From assembly GCA_965279085.1 (NCBI GenBank), contig OZ257149.1:2604001-2668000 (forward strand): 64,000 nucleotides of DNA, written 5' to 3'. The notes below the pieces were generated by a model, which saw nothing but the letters and a program-made list of their open reading frames with translations, did not search any database and was not told the DNA's origin. Positions 24,897-34,052 of the stretch are shown one piece after another. Source of the stretch: UBA7672 sp965279085 (GTDB lineage Bacteria > Pseudomonadota > Alphaproteobacteria > Caulobacterales > Hyphomonadaceae). The stretch's first letter is position 1. Each line of letters starts with the position of its first letter. A program made the translations under genes and the position numbers.

Positions 24897-27167
24897 ATGA
24901 CCTCCAAACGCCCCAGCTTTACTGACGACGAAGCGCTCGCCTTCCACCGCTATCCACAGCCGGGGAAGCTGTCGGTAACGCCGACCAAGCCGATGGCGAC
25001 GCAGAAGGACCTGTCGCTGGCGTATTCGCCGGGCGTGGCCGTGCCGGTGCTCGCCATCGCGAAGGATCCGGAGCTTGCCTACGACTACACGTCGAAGGGC
25101 AACATGGTGGCCGTCATCTCGAACGGCACGGCGATCCTCGGCCTCGGCGATCTCGGGCCGATGGCTTCCAAGCCGGTCATGGAAGGCAAGTCCGTACTCT
25201 TCAAGCGCTTCGCCGACGTCGACTCGATCGACATCGAGGTGGACGAGAAGGATCCGCAGAAATTCATCGACTGCGTGCGCGCCATCGGCGGCACCTGGGG
25301 CGGCATCAACCTTGAGGACATCAAGGCGCCGGAGTGCTTCATCATCGAGAGCGAGCTTAGGAGCAAGCTAGACATCCCGGTCTTCCACGACGACCAGCAC
25401 GGCACGGCGATCATCGCCACGGCGGGACTGATCAACGCCTGCCAGATCACCGGACGCAAGCTGAGCGACGTGAAGGTCGTCATCTCGGGCGCGGGCGCGG
25501 CTGGCCTGTCAGTCGCCGGCCTGATCCGGCATCTCGGCGTCAAACGCGACAACATCCTGATGGTTGACCGCACGGGCGTTATCTATGAGGGCCGCACTGA
25601 AGGCATGGACCAGTTCAAGTCTGGCTTCGCGGTCAAGACCAAGAAGCGCACGCTGGCCGAGGCCTTCGAGGGTGCGGACGTGTTCATGGGCCTGTCGGCC
25701 AAGGGCACGGTCAGCAAGGACATGGTGAAATCCATGGCCAAGAACCCGATGATCTTCCCGATGGCGAACCCGGATCCGGAGATCACGCCGGAGGACATCC
25801 GCGAGGTCCGCTCCGACGCGATCATCGCCACGGGCCGGTCCGACTATCCGAACCAGATCAACAACGTGCTGGGCTTTCCCTACATCTTCCGTGGCGCGCT
25901 CGATGTGCGCGCCCGGACAATCAACGAGGAGATGAAGGTCGCAGCAGCGAAAGCGCTGGCGCAGCTGGCGCGCGAGGACGTGCCGGATGAAGTGGCGGCC
26001 GCCTATGCCGGGGCGCGCCCGACATTCGGGCCCGACTACATCATTCCTGCTCCGTTCGATCCGCGCCTGATCTGGTATGTGCCGCCGCTGGTGGCGCAGG
26101 CCGCGATGGATACAGGCGTCGCGCGCAAGCCGATCGCCGACATGCAGGCTTATCGCGACTCGCTGGCCCAACGCCTCGATCCATCCGCCAGCTTCCTGCA
26201 GCGCATCTACGGCACCGTCCGCCGCGATCCGAATCGCAAGCGCATCGTCTTCGCCGAAGGTGAAGAACCAGCAGTGATCCGCGCCGCCTGGCAGTTCAAG
26301 ACGCAGGAACTGGGCGAGCCCATCCTCGTCGGTCGCGAGGAACAGGTCGCCCGCTCGATGCAACTGATCGGCCTGCCCGCAGGCGACCTGACGATCGTCA
26401 ATGCCCGCGTGTCGGATCACAACGAGGCCTACACCAGCTTCCTCTACAAGCGCCTGCAGCGGCAGGGCTATCTGCAGCGCGATGCGCAGCGCCTGATCAA
26501 CCAGGACCGCAACGTATTCGCCGCGACCATGGTGGCGATGGGCCATGCCGACGGCATGGTGACGGGCGTCACGCGCAACTACGCGACCTCGCTGTCCGAC
26601 GTGCAGCTGGTCATCGACCAGAGCCCGGATGTCCGACCGATCGGCTTCTCGATCGTGATCGGCAAGCAGGGTCCGATGATCATCGCCGATACCAGCGTCA
26701 CCGAAATGCCGGGCGCGCAGGAGCTATCGGAGATCGCGATCTCGGCCGCACATGCTGCCAAGAAACTAGGCTTCACACCGCGGCTCGCCTTCCTGTCCTA
26801 CTCCACCTTCGGCAACCCGCCTGGCGAGCGTATGCAGAAGGTGCGCGACGCCGTGGCGTTGCTGGACGCCAAGGGCAATGTCGGTTTTGAGTACGATGGC
26901 GAGATGGCCGTCGACGTGGCGCTGAACCCAGAAGCGCGGCGGCTCTATCCGTTCTGCCGCCTCACCGGACCCGCCAACGTGCTGGTGATGCCGGCGATCC
27001 ACTCCGCCTCAATCTCCACCAAGATGGCGGCGGCGCTGGGCGGGGCGACGGTCATCGGACCGCTGCTGGTCGGCCTCACTTCATCGGTGCAGATCGCCCA
27101 GCTCGATGCGACCGCGCAGGACATCGTGAACCTTGCGGCCTTCGCGGCCTATAACCCGCGGCTCTGA
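24897..27167 (+). CDS. maeB: NADP-dependent malic enzyme (MaeB type with phosphotransacetylase-like domain)
   Basis: This 756-aa fusion converts malate to pyruvate and CO2. The malic N-domain (LSLAYSPGVAVP, KGNMVAVISNGTAILGLGDLG) is followed by the NAD(P)-binding domain with VVISGAGAAGLS at about 193-204, then a PTA/PTB domain from about 430 (RIVFAEGEEPAVIRAA). In this family the PTA domain is regulatory and not catalytic. It ends 3 bases before the stop of the convergent ampG. Confidence 0.96.
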   Translation: MTSKRPSFTDDEALAFHRYPQPGKLSVTPTKPMATQKDLSLAYSPGVAVPVLAIAKDPELAYDYTSKGNMVAVISNGTAILGLGDLGPMASKPVMEGKSVLFKRFADVDSIDIEVDEKDPQKFIDCVRAIGGTWGGINLEDIKAPECFIIESELRSKLDIPVFHDDQHGTAIIATAGLINACQITGRKLSDVKVVISGAGAAGLSVAGLIRHLGVKRDNILMVDRTGVIYEGRTEGMDQFKSGFAVKTKKRTLAEAFEGADVFMGLSAKGTVSKDMVKSMAKNPMIFPMANPDPEITPEDIREVRSDAIIATGRSDYPNQINNVLGFPYIFRGALDVRARTINEEMKVAAAKALAQLAREDVPDEVAAAYAGARPTFGPDYIIPAPFDPRLIWYVPPLVAQAAMDTGVARKPIADMQAYRDSLAQRLDPSASFLQRIYGTVRRDPNRKRIVFAEGEEPAVIRAAWQFKTQELGEPILVGREEQVARSMQLIGLPAGDLTIVNARVSDHNEAYTSFLYKRLQRQGYLQRDAQRLINQDRNVFAATMVAMGHADGMVTGVTRNYATSLSDVQLVIDQSPDVRPIGFSIVIGKQGPMIIADTSVTEMPGAQELSEIAISAAHAAKKLGFTPRLAFLSYSTFGNPPGERMQKVRDAVALLDAKGNVGFEYDGEMAVDVALNPEARRLYPFCRLTGPANVLVMPAIHSASISTKMAAALGGATVIGPLLVGLTSSVQIAQLDATAQDIVNLAAFAAYNPRL

Positions 27168-27170
27168 GAT

Positions 27171-28880
27171 CTATTCGGCGGGCGCCGGCGGCGCTTCGGC
27201 CCTGACGTCCGCTTTGGTGAGGCGCGACTGCCGCCACCATTCGGCGGCGGACAGGGCGACGGGGATGAGGCCGATTCCCGCCGTGAGGATGAAGACGTAG
27301 GTGAAGCCATCGCTTTCGATCAGCGCGCCGAGCCATGGCCGACCGAGCTGGCCGATCAGCATGGTGAGCGAACCGAGAAGCGCGGCCTGAACGGCGGCGT
27401 ACTTCGGATTTATCATCGAGGTGAGGTAAGCGAGATAGACTACGCTCGCAAAGCCGACCGCGAGATTTTCTCCAAGGATCGCGATGGTGAGACGCGCCAT
27501 GCGCAGCTGGTTCTCGCCGAAACCGGCGAAGAACACATCAAGGTGCGTGAAGCTGAGGAAGGCATCCATTCCCGCTCCGCCGCTGGCGAGATCGGCGAAC
27601 AAGAGGTTTGTTGCGGCAGCCAGCGCAGCAGCGACGACAAGCGCGGGCATGCGCCCCATGAATTTCAACAGCAAGCCGCCGCCAGCGATGCCCGCGATGA
27701 TCGCGACAACGCCGATCATCTTGGAAGCGAACGCTACTTCCGTCGCCGTGTGGCCGAGCGCGCCGTGGTCTGCCCCCATGTAGAACGGATAGGCGAACGA
27801 GCCCCAGATGTTGTCGGCGAACCGGTAGGACAGGATGATCGCGAGCGCGAGGAGCGCCGCCCATTTCAGCCGTTCGATCAGGTCGATCATCGGTTCGATG
27901 ACGGAGCCGAACAGGCCGTCGGACGCGCCTTGCAGCCATGGCGGGAGAGGTCGCGACGGCGCAGCGTCGGGCGAACGCGGCTTGCGGAACCAGATGAGCC
28001 AGACGGCTCCTGCGGCAGGACCGAGCACGGTCGCCGCCACGATCAGCGGCCCCATGGTCATCGTGAACGGGCCCGGTTTCGATGTCTCGGGGTGCATCAG
28101 GGAGTCGATCATGAAGGAGCCGAGTGTCCAGAACGCCCAGAGCCACCCCAGCGAGACCAGACCAACGACGATGTTCCTGCCAGTCTGGTCGAAACGGCGG
28201 TCCGTCTCGGCCTTCGCCGCCTTCACCGAGATCCCGGCATGCGTCGGCTCTGGCGCGATGATCGATCCGACCAGCGTCAGCGCCATGATCAGTGCGAGCA
28301 CGGCGATGACAATGTTCCAGCTCATGTGATCCGACAGGATCAGTGCGCCCGCTCCGCCCACGAAGGCAGCGCTGCGATAGCCGGCCTGCACGAGAGTCGA
28401 GAGTGCGTCGATGTCTTCCTTGTCGCGCGCGGTTTCGATCCGCCACGCATCGAGCACGATGTCGAACGTCGCCGAGACAAAGGACGCCAGCACGGCAAGT
28501 CCGGCAATGGCGAGCAGGTTCGTGTTGGGATCGAGTGTGGCGAAGCCGAAGAGGCAGAGAACCTGGATCGCCTGCAGTGGCAGGAACCAGCCGCGACGCA
28601 GGCCATAGCGCGCAAAGAACGGGGCGGCCGTGCGATGGAGCGCCGGCGACCACAGAAACTTGAAAGAATAGGCGAGCGCCGACCATGACAGGATGCCGAT
28701 GGTCGCGGTGGAAATTCCATTGGCGGTGAACCAGGCCGCCAGCGTTCCACCGACAATCGAGAAGGGCAGGCCGGAAGCGAAGCCCAGCATGAGCATGGCA
28801 AGTCGGCGGCGATCGTTGAAGATCGACGGCTTGCGCACCCGGGCAGGTTTCGCTTCAGCGCTGATCGCCGCGTCGGTCAT
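27171..28880 (-). CDS. ampG: AmpG-family muropeptide permease (MFS)
   Basis: The 569-aa protein has about 12-14 hydrophobic segments with AmpG traits: FASGLPFSIVGGTLAAWFTANGIS near the N-terminus, KFLWSPALHRT, then SATFDIVLDAWRIE. It imports GlcNAc-anhydroMurNAc peptides for cell-wall recycling. Its ATG overlaps the TGA of the hybrid kinase gene upstream (ATGA), so the two are probably translated together. Confidence 0.9.
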   Translation of the reverse strand: MTDAAISAEAKPARVRKPSIFNDRRRLAMLMLGFASGLPFSIVGGTLAAWFTANGISTATIGILSWSALAYSFKFLWSPALHRTAAPFFARYGLRRGWFLPLQAIQVLCLFGFATLDPNTNLLAIAGLAVLASFVSATFDIVLDAWRIETARDKEDIDALSTLVQAGYRSAAFVGGAGALILSDHMSWNIVIAVLALIMALTLVGSIIAPEPTHAGISVKAAKAETDRRFDQTGRNIVVGLVSLGWLWAFWTLGSFMIDSLMHPETSKPGPFTMTMGPLIVAATVLGPAAGAVWLIWFRKPRSPDAAPSRPLPPWLQGASDGLFGSVIEPMIDLIERLKWAALLALAIILSYRFADNIWGSFAYPFYMGADHGALGHTATEVAFASKMIGVVAIIAGIAGGGLLLKFMGRMPALVVAAALAAATNLLFADLASGGAGMDAFLSFTHLDVFFAGFGENQLRMARLTIAILGENLAVGFASVVYLAYLTSMINPKYAAVQAALLGSLTMLIGQLGRPWLGALIESDGFTYVFILTAGIGLIPVALSAAEWWRQSRLTKADVRAEAPPAPAE

Positions 28881-30631
28881 TCCGCAGCCCGCCTGCCCTG
28901 TTGCGCCCAGCGCGCGGCAAGCTCGCGCAGGCGCGGTGGATCGATGGGCTTGGAGGCGAGCTGCGAGATGCCGGCTTCGCGTGCGCGATCCTCAAGCTCG
29001 GGATCGATGTCGGCGGTAAGGGCAATGATCGGGATTTCCGACGCGGGGCCGGCGAGGCGGCGGATGCGCCGTGTCGCTTCGAGGCCATCCATCACCGGCA
29101 TGCGGATATCCATGAACACGACGGAATATAGAGTTTCGCCGATCCTTTCCAGCGCCTCTGCGCCGGTTCCAGCAGTGTCCACGCGGAATCCGGCGGCAGT
29201 AAGGGCGGATCGGGCCAGCAGTGCGTTGACCGCATTGTCGTCGGCGATGAGGACGGAACCAGCCTCGCCAGGTTTCTTCACTTCATCGCGCGGCTCGGGC
29301 TGAATAGCCCCCGCGAGTGTCAGCCCGACACGCTCGACGATGGAGGCCGCGCGCAACGGGCGAATGAGATAGCCGGCGCAGCCCATCTCGCGGAACGTTT
29401 CGAGGCGCGAGCGATCGCCCGGACGCAGCACCACAAGCGTCCGTTTCCTGCGGGCGACGGCTTCGATCTGCGCTGGCGGCATGGCGGCATCGAGAATGAC
29501 GAGATCGGCCTCCGCCGTATCAGAGACGAGATGGGCGTTGCCGCCCGCGAGCGCGGCAATGATGGCGAGGCGCGAGGCGGGCGGAAGATCGACGGCGATA
29601 TGCAGTGGCTTGCGTGAACGCACACGGGGCGCGGCGGGAGGCTGGGGGCCGTTTTCCAGCGGGAGCTCGACGACGAACATGGCGCCCTGCCCCCAGGAGG
29701 ATAACAGGCTGACTTTGCCTTTCATCGCCGCGACGAGGCGCGCGACGATGGCAAGGCCGAGGCCGACGCCGCCGTCGCGCCGGGCGTCAGCGGCGCTGAC
29801 CTGGCTGAAAGCGTCGAACAGGTGCGCCTTGGCATGATCGGGAACGCCCGAGCCGGTGTCGCGCACAATGAGTTCGAGACCCGAGCCGTTCGCGCACGGA
29901 CGCGCGACGATCAGGACGGAGCCGGTCTCGGTGAACTTGATGGCGTTGCCGGCGAGGTTGAACAGGATCTGGCGGAGGCGGCCTGCATCGCCGATCAGCC
30001 GGGCCGGCAGGTCTGGCGCGACGATGGCGGCGATATCGAGACCGGCGGCATGGGCGCGCGGGGCGAGAAGCTCGGCAACATCCTGCACGAGATCGGACGG
30101 ATCAAACGGCGCGGCTTCGAGCGGAATGTCGCCCGCTTCCATGCGCGAGAAGTCGAGCACGTTGTTGAGCAGGTCGAGCAGGCGCGCGCCTGATTTGCGG
30201 ATCGCGCCGGCATAGTCGCGCTGGGCGGGCGACAGCTCGCCCTCCTCCAGCAGCGCCGCCATGCCGAGAATGCCGTTGAGCGGCGTGCGGATCTCGTGGC
30301 TGACGGCGGCGGTAAAGCGATGGGCGGCGTCGGGCTCTTCGCGCAGGTCAGCGGTTGCGAGACGCACGCCGGAGATGGGAGCGGAGATGCGCCAGCTGCG
30401 CCCGGCGCGGTCGACCAGCTGCGAGGCTACAGGCGCCGACGGCAGATCGAATGGCGCACGCATGCCGGCGGTGAGACCGGAGAGTGGGCTGGCGGCGATC
30501 ACTTCGCCACGCGCACTGACGGCCAGAGCAGCGCCGGGCCAGCCGCGGGCGATGGCCGACAGCACATCGCGCGCGTCGGTTTCGGACGGCGCGGTGTCGT
30601 TCGCTGGCAGGGGTGGGACAGCCTGAGTCAT
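28877..30631 (-). CDS. Cytoplasmic hybrid sensor histidine kinase with receiver domain
   Basis: The 584-aa protein has a short N-terminal region without a membrane segment, a HisKA domain with H112 (SHEIRTPLNGILGM), an HATPase with N229 (NLAGNAIKF), DTGSGVP at 258-264 and GVGLGLAI at 288-295. A receiver-like stretch at about 342-440 lacks the acidic pocket and seems degenerate. A full C-terminal receiver follows with D508 (VVFMDIRMPVMDG) and K561. No sensor domain is recognisable, so the signal may be cytoplasmic. It is coupled to ampG by a 4-base overlap. Confidence 0.92.
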   Translation of the reverse strand: MTQAVPPLPANDTAPSETDARDVLSAIARGWPGAALAVSARGEVIAASPLSGLTAGMRAPFDLPSAPVASQLVDRAGRSWRISAPISGVRLATADLREEPDAAHRFTAAVSHEIRTPLNGILGMAALLEEGELSPAQRDYAGAIRKSGARLLDLLNNVLDFSRMEAGDIPLEAAPFDPSDLVQDVAELLAPRAHAAGLDIAAIVAPDLPARLIGDAGRLRQILFNLAGNAIKFTETGSVLIVARPCANGSGLELIVRDTGSGVPDHAKAHLFDAFSQVSAADARRDGGVGLGLAIVARLVAAMKGKVSLLSSWGQGAMFVVELPLENGPQPPAAPRVRSRKPLHIAVDLPPASRLAIIAALAGGNAHLVSDTAEADLVILDAAMPPAQIEAVARRKRTLVVLRPGDRSRLETFREMGCAGYLIRPLRAASIVERVGLTLAGAIQPEPRDEVKKPGEAGSVLIADDNAVNALLARSALTAAGFRVDTAGTGAEALERIGETLYSVVFMDIRMPVMDGLEATRRIRRLAGPASEIPIIALTADIDPELEDRAREAGISQLASKPIDPPRLRELAARWAQQGRRAAE

Positions 30632-30723
30632 GCGTTGCGACCCTGTAGGCGCCCTGCTGACCAGACGATTAACGGGCGGGTCCTCGCGCCCTCGGAAGCG
30701 CGGATTTCAATAGGTTTTGCCTG

Positions 30724-32232
30724 TCAGGCCGTAAGCCCTTGAGCGCGCGATGGCCGCGACGCCTCGGCGGGACGGAAGCGGTAGGTCAGCGCTTCTGCGG
30801 CGTGTACGCGGGCGACGGTCGCGGCGCCGTCGAGATCGGCGATGGTGCGAGCGACCTTCATGACGCGGTGATAGGCGCGAGCCGAGAGCGCCATCTGCTC
30901 CGCCGCCTTGGTCAGCAGCGCACGCGCGCCAGCATCGAGCTGGCAGATCGCGTCGAGGTCAGATGAAGGCGCATCCGCATTGATGGAGCGGCGATTGTCG
31001 AGCCCCTCGCCATAGCGTTTGGCCTGGCGTTCACGCGCGACGGCTACGCGGGCGGCGGCTTCTGCTGTGCCTTCCGAGGGCGGGGGGAGCGTGAGGTCGG
31101 TCGCTGTGACGGCGGCAACATCCACGAAGAGGTCGATGCGATCGAGGAAGGGGCCAGAGATACGGGAGAAATAGCTGGCCTGACAGGCAGGGCCTTTTCG
31201 GCACGCGAAAGCGCCCGGCCCTCCTCCGCACTTGCAGGGGTTGGCCGCGGCGACGAGTTGAAAGCGGGAGGGATAGCGGACATGGCGGTTGGCGCGCGAG
31301 ATCACGGCTTCGCCGTTCTCGAGCGGCTGGCGCAGGCTATCGAGAACCTGCGCCATGAATTCGGGAAGTTCGTCGAGGAAGAGCACGCCGTGGTGGGCCA
31401 TCGAGGCTTCGCCGGGCTTGGCCTTGATGCCGCCGCCGACCATCGCGGCCATTGAGGCGGAATGGTGTGGGGCGCGGAACGGCCGTGTGCGGGACAGGCG
31501 GCCGCGTTCGAGCAGGCCGGCGATGGAATGGATCTGGCTGACTTCGAGAAGTTCGCGCGCGGACAGCGGTGGCAGAAGGCCGGGGAGGCGCTGCGCCAGC
31601 ATCGATTTGCCCGAGCCGGGCGGGCCGATCATCAGGAGGTTGTGACCGCCGGCCGCCGCGATCTCGAGAGCGCGCTTGGCGCCTTCCTGACCTTTGACGT
31701 CGCGCAGGTCCGCGACCGGGGCAGCATCGGCAAGAGGCCCGGATTTCGCGGGCATGATCGGGCGCGTGCCGTTGAAATGATTGACCAGCGCGATGAGGCT
31801 TGGGGCGGCGAGCACCGTTCCGCCGGACCAGGCAGCTTCGGCGCCGCAGGACATCGGGCAGACAAGCGCCATCTCAAGTCCTTCGGCGGCCATCGCGGCG
31901 GGCAACGCGCCAGCCGTGCTGGCGAGACCGCCGTCGAGGGCGAGTTCGCCGATGGCGGCGACGCCTTCGAGACTGTCGCGCGGAATCGCGCCGATGGCGG
32001 CGAGGATCGCGAGCGCGATGGCCAGATCATAGTGGCTGCCCTCTTTCGGAAGGTCTGCGGGCGCTAGGTTCACCAGCGTGCGTTCGGGCGAAAGCGAGAG
32101 ACCGAGCGCGGTGAAGGCCGCCCTCACCCGCTCTCGGCTTTCGCCCACGGCCTTGTCGGGGAGGCCGACAATGTTGAAGGCGTTGGCGCCGCCGGACAGC
32201 TGCACCTGCACGTCGATCGGGCGCGCTTCCAC
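30724..32232 (-). CDS. comM: YifB/ComM-family Mg-chelatase-like AAA+ ATPase
   Basis: The protein has the N-terminal lonC-like ChlI domain (NIVGLPDKAVGESRERV, NLAPADLPKEGSHYDL), Walker A GPPGSGKS at 203-210 and a C-terminal Mg-chelatase domain. ComM is a branch-migration helicase used in natural transformation. The first in-frame start codon is GTG 32232, but the family N-terminus continues upstream in frame (RITTFAFEGV, back to about 32260) with no ATG, GTG or TTG before the stop at 32278-32280. The real start is thus unclear: a rare start codon, a frameshift or a sequencing error. Confidence 0.9.
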   Translation of the reverse strand: MEARPIDVQVQLSGGANAFNIVGLPDKAVGESRERVRAAFTALGLSLSPERTLVNLAPADLPKEGSHYDLAIALAILAAIGAIPRDSLEGVAAIGELALDGGLASTAGALPAAMAAEGLEMALVCPMSCGAEAAWSGGTVLAAPSLIALVNHFNGTRPIMPAKSGPLADAAPVADLRDVKGQEGAKRALEIAAAGGHNLLMIGPPGSGKSMLAQRLPGLLPPLSARELLEVSQIHSIAGLLERGRLSRTRPFRAPHHSASMAAMVGGGIKAKPGEASMAHHGVLFLDELPEFMAQVLDSLRQPLENGEAVISRANRHVRYPSRFQLVAAANPCKCGGGPGAFACRKGPACQASYFSRISGPFLDRIDLFVDVAAVTATDLTLPPPSEGTAEAAARVAVARERQAKRYGEGLDNRRSINADAPSSDLDAICQLDAGARALLTKAAEQMALSARAYHRVMKVARTIADLDGAATVARVHAAEALTYRFRPAEASRPSRAQGLTA

Positions 32233-32387
32233 GCCCTCGAAAGCAAAGGTGGTGATGCGGCTGAAGTTCGGAACATTTCAAGAACGATTTTCGGGAAGGG
32301 CCGGAAAGATTGTGGATGGTCGCGCGGGCGCGTCCGGCTGATGGATGGGCTGTGGGTTTAAGATTTGTGCGCGCGGTGCGGAGGGCG

Positions 32388-33332
32388 CTATTTCGCGCGG
32401 GTCTCGATCACGTCCCACATCTTCGCGACCGCATCGACGCCGCCCAGGCGCTTCAGAGCTCTCGCGCCGGTGGGGCTGGTGACGTTGATCTCTGTCATCA
32501 TGCCGCCGATCACGTCGATGCCGACGAAGATGAGGCCGCGTTTCTTGAGCTCGGGCCCGATGCGGGCGCAGATCTCACGCTCGCGCGCGGAGAGTTCGGT
32601 CGCTTCCGCAGTGCCGCCGACGACGAGGTTGGAGCGGATGGCGCCGGTGGGCGGCTTGCGATTGATCGCGCCGACGGGTTCGCCATCGACGATGAGGATG
32701 CGTTTGTCGCCTTCGCTGACAGCCGGAAGGAAAGCCTGCGCGATGAAGGGCTCGGGGACCATCTTGTTGAAGAGGTCGACGATGGCTTCGAGATTGCCGT
32801 CATCGCGCGAAACTTTCAGCACCCCTGCCCCGCCATGGCCGTGCAGCGGCTTGAGAACCATGTCGCCGTGGCGCTCGCGGAATTCGTGCACGCGGGCGAT
32901 GTCGCGCGTGATGAGCGTCGGCGGCTGCAGGTCGGGGAACATCAGCGTCAGGATTTTTTCAGGCGAGGAGCGCACGCCGGCGGGATCGTTCACCACGAGC
33001 GTATCGGGTACAATCAGTTCGAGCAGGTGGGCGGCTGTGATGTAGCCCATGTGGAAGGGCGGATCCTGGCGCATGAGGACGACGTCCGCGTCCTTGCGCA
33101 GGTCGATCAGCTTTGCCCCTTCGAACGTCGCGTGCGGCGTCTGGCCGGGGAAGACTTTCGCGGGGCGGACGCGAGCAGTCACTTTTCCAGAGTCATAGGC
33201 GAGATCGCCGACTCCATAGACGCTGACCGCGTGGCCGCGGCGCTGGGCTTCCTCGATCATCATGAAGGTGCTGTCGCCGGCGGCGTTAACCGTCTCCAGC
33301 GGGTCCATCTGGACGGCGATGCGCAGCGACAT
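32388..33332 (-). CDS. gshB: Glutathione synthetase
   Basis: The 314-aa ATP-grasp enzyme joins gamma-glutamylcysteine and glycine. Diagnostic parts are the N-terminal RIAVQMDPLETVNAAGDSTF, the glycine loop KPLHGHGGAGV and the late FVGIDVIGGMMTEINVTSPTG. No gshA is in the window. The gene ends before comM with a 155-base gap and is the last of the minus-strand block that starts with rsmI, although 0.7 kb and an opposite-strand gene separate it from the BON gene. Confidence 0.96.
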   Translation of the reverse strand: MSLRIAVQMDPLETVNAAGDSTFMMIEEAQRRGHAVSVYGVGDLAYDSGKVTARVRPAKVFPGQTPHATFEGAKLIDLRKDADVVLMRQDPPFHMGYITAAHLLELIVPDTLVVNDPAGVRSSPEKILTLMFPDLQPPTLITRDIARVHEFRERHGDMVLKPLHGHGGAGVLKVSRDDGNLEAIVDLFNKMVPEPFIAQAFLPAVSEGDKRILIVDGEPVGAINRKPPTGAIRSNLVVGGTAEATELSAREREICARIGPELKKRGLIFVGIDVIGGMMTEINVTSPTGARALKRLGGVDAVAKMWDVIETRAK

Positions 33333-33494
33333 GTGATTTCCCGGTCAGCGAGACTGTGGAAATAAGCGGCCACACGACGAGGCGCAATCGGCGATGGTCA
33401 AATGCCCGGCCGATACCCGCGAAAGGGCGGCATATGGCCTAGACCCCGCCGGTTTCTCTGTCAGGATCACGACGGGCACGCGGCGGAGATTGGC

Positions 33495-34040
33495 GTGAAC
33501 GGGGAAGCTTCAGCTGTCGAGGCCACGCGAAGGCGCACACCAGTCTTTTTCTATTTCTGGATGGCGTTGCTCGGTTGGCTCGTGCTTGGCAGCGCGCTGG
33601 CGCAGATGCTCACTGCGATCGGGATGGTTGGCCCCTTCTGCAAGCCGCCTGAAATACAGCAGGACGTCTATCCAGCTTGCGCCCCGTGCGCGCTCACGTC
33701 AGGCATGTTCGGTGCTGTCGAAATGACGCCGTGCCCGAACACAACCCTCGTCACCGTTTCCGATATCGGCATGACTTTACCGCACGTCATCGTCGTCACG
33801 CTCGCAATTTTCATCTCTGTGCTTGAAGAAGCTCTTCGCAGGATCTCGATCTTCCTGCCCGCTCTCGTCCTGATGGCGCCGCTGGTCCTGGCTCTGGCGC
33901 GCACCGTCTATGTGAACTTCATCGCACGGCCACAGCTGGCGCGCGGGCTGAATCGCGCCTTGCTGATCTGCCTTGCCCTGCTCGCTGTGAACTTCGCGAT
34001 GCTGGGGGGTGGAGCGTGGCCGTGGCTGCGGACAGGCTGA
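33495..34040 (+). CDS. Hypothetical integral membrane protein
   Basis: GGAG six bases upstream supports GTG 33495, giving 181 aa. Three hydrophobic segments are visible (about 20-42, 100-120 and 125-145, plus a fourth at 155-175). Between the first two lies a Cys-rich stretch (FCKPPEIQ, YPACAPCALTSG, TPCPN) with four cysteines that would face the periplasm. The topology resembles DUF2975 proteins but I cannot assign it. It is convergent with the BON gene. Confidence 0.65.
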   Translation: MNGEASAVEATRRRTPVFFYFWMALLGWLVLGSALAQMLTAIGMVGPFCKPPEIQQDVYPACAPCALTSGMFGAVEMTPCPNTTLVTVSDIGMTLPHVIVVTLAIFISVLEEALRRISIFLPALVLMAPLVLALARTVYVNFIARPQLARGLNRALLICLALLAVNFAMLGGGAWPWLRTG

Positions 34041-34052
34041 GTAACTGCCCGC

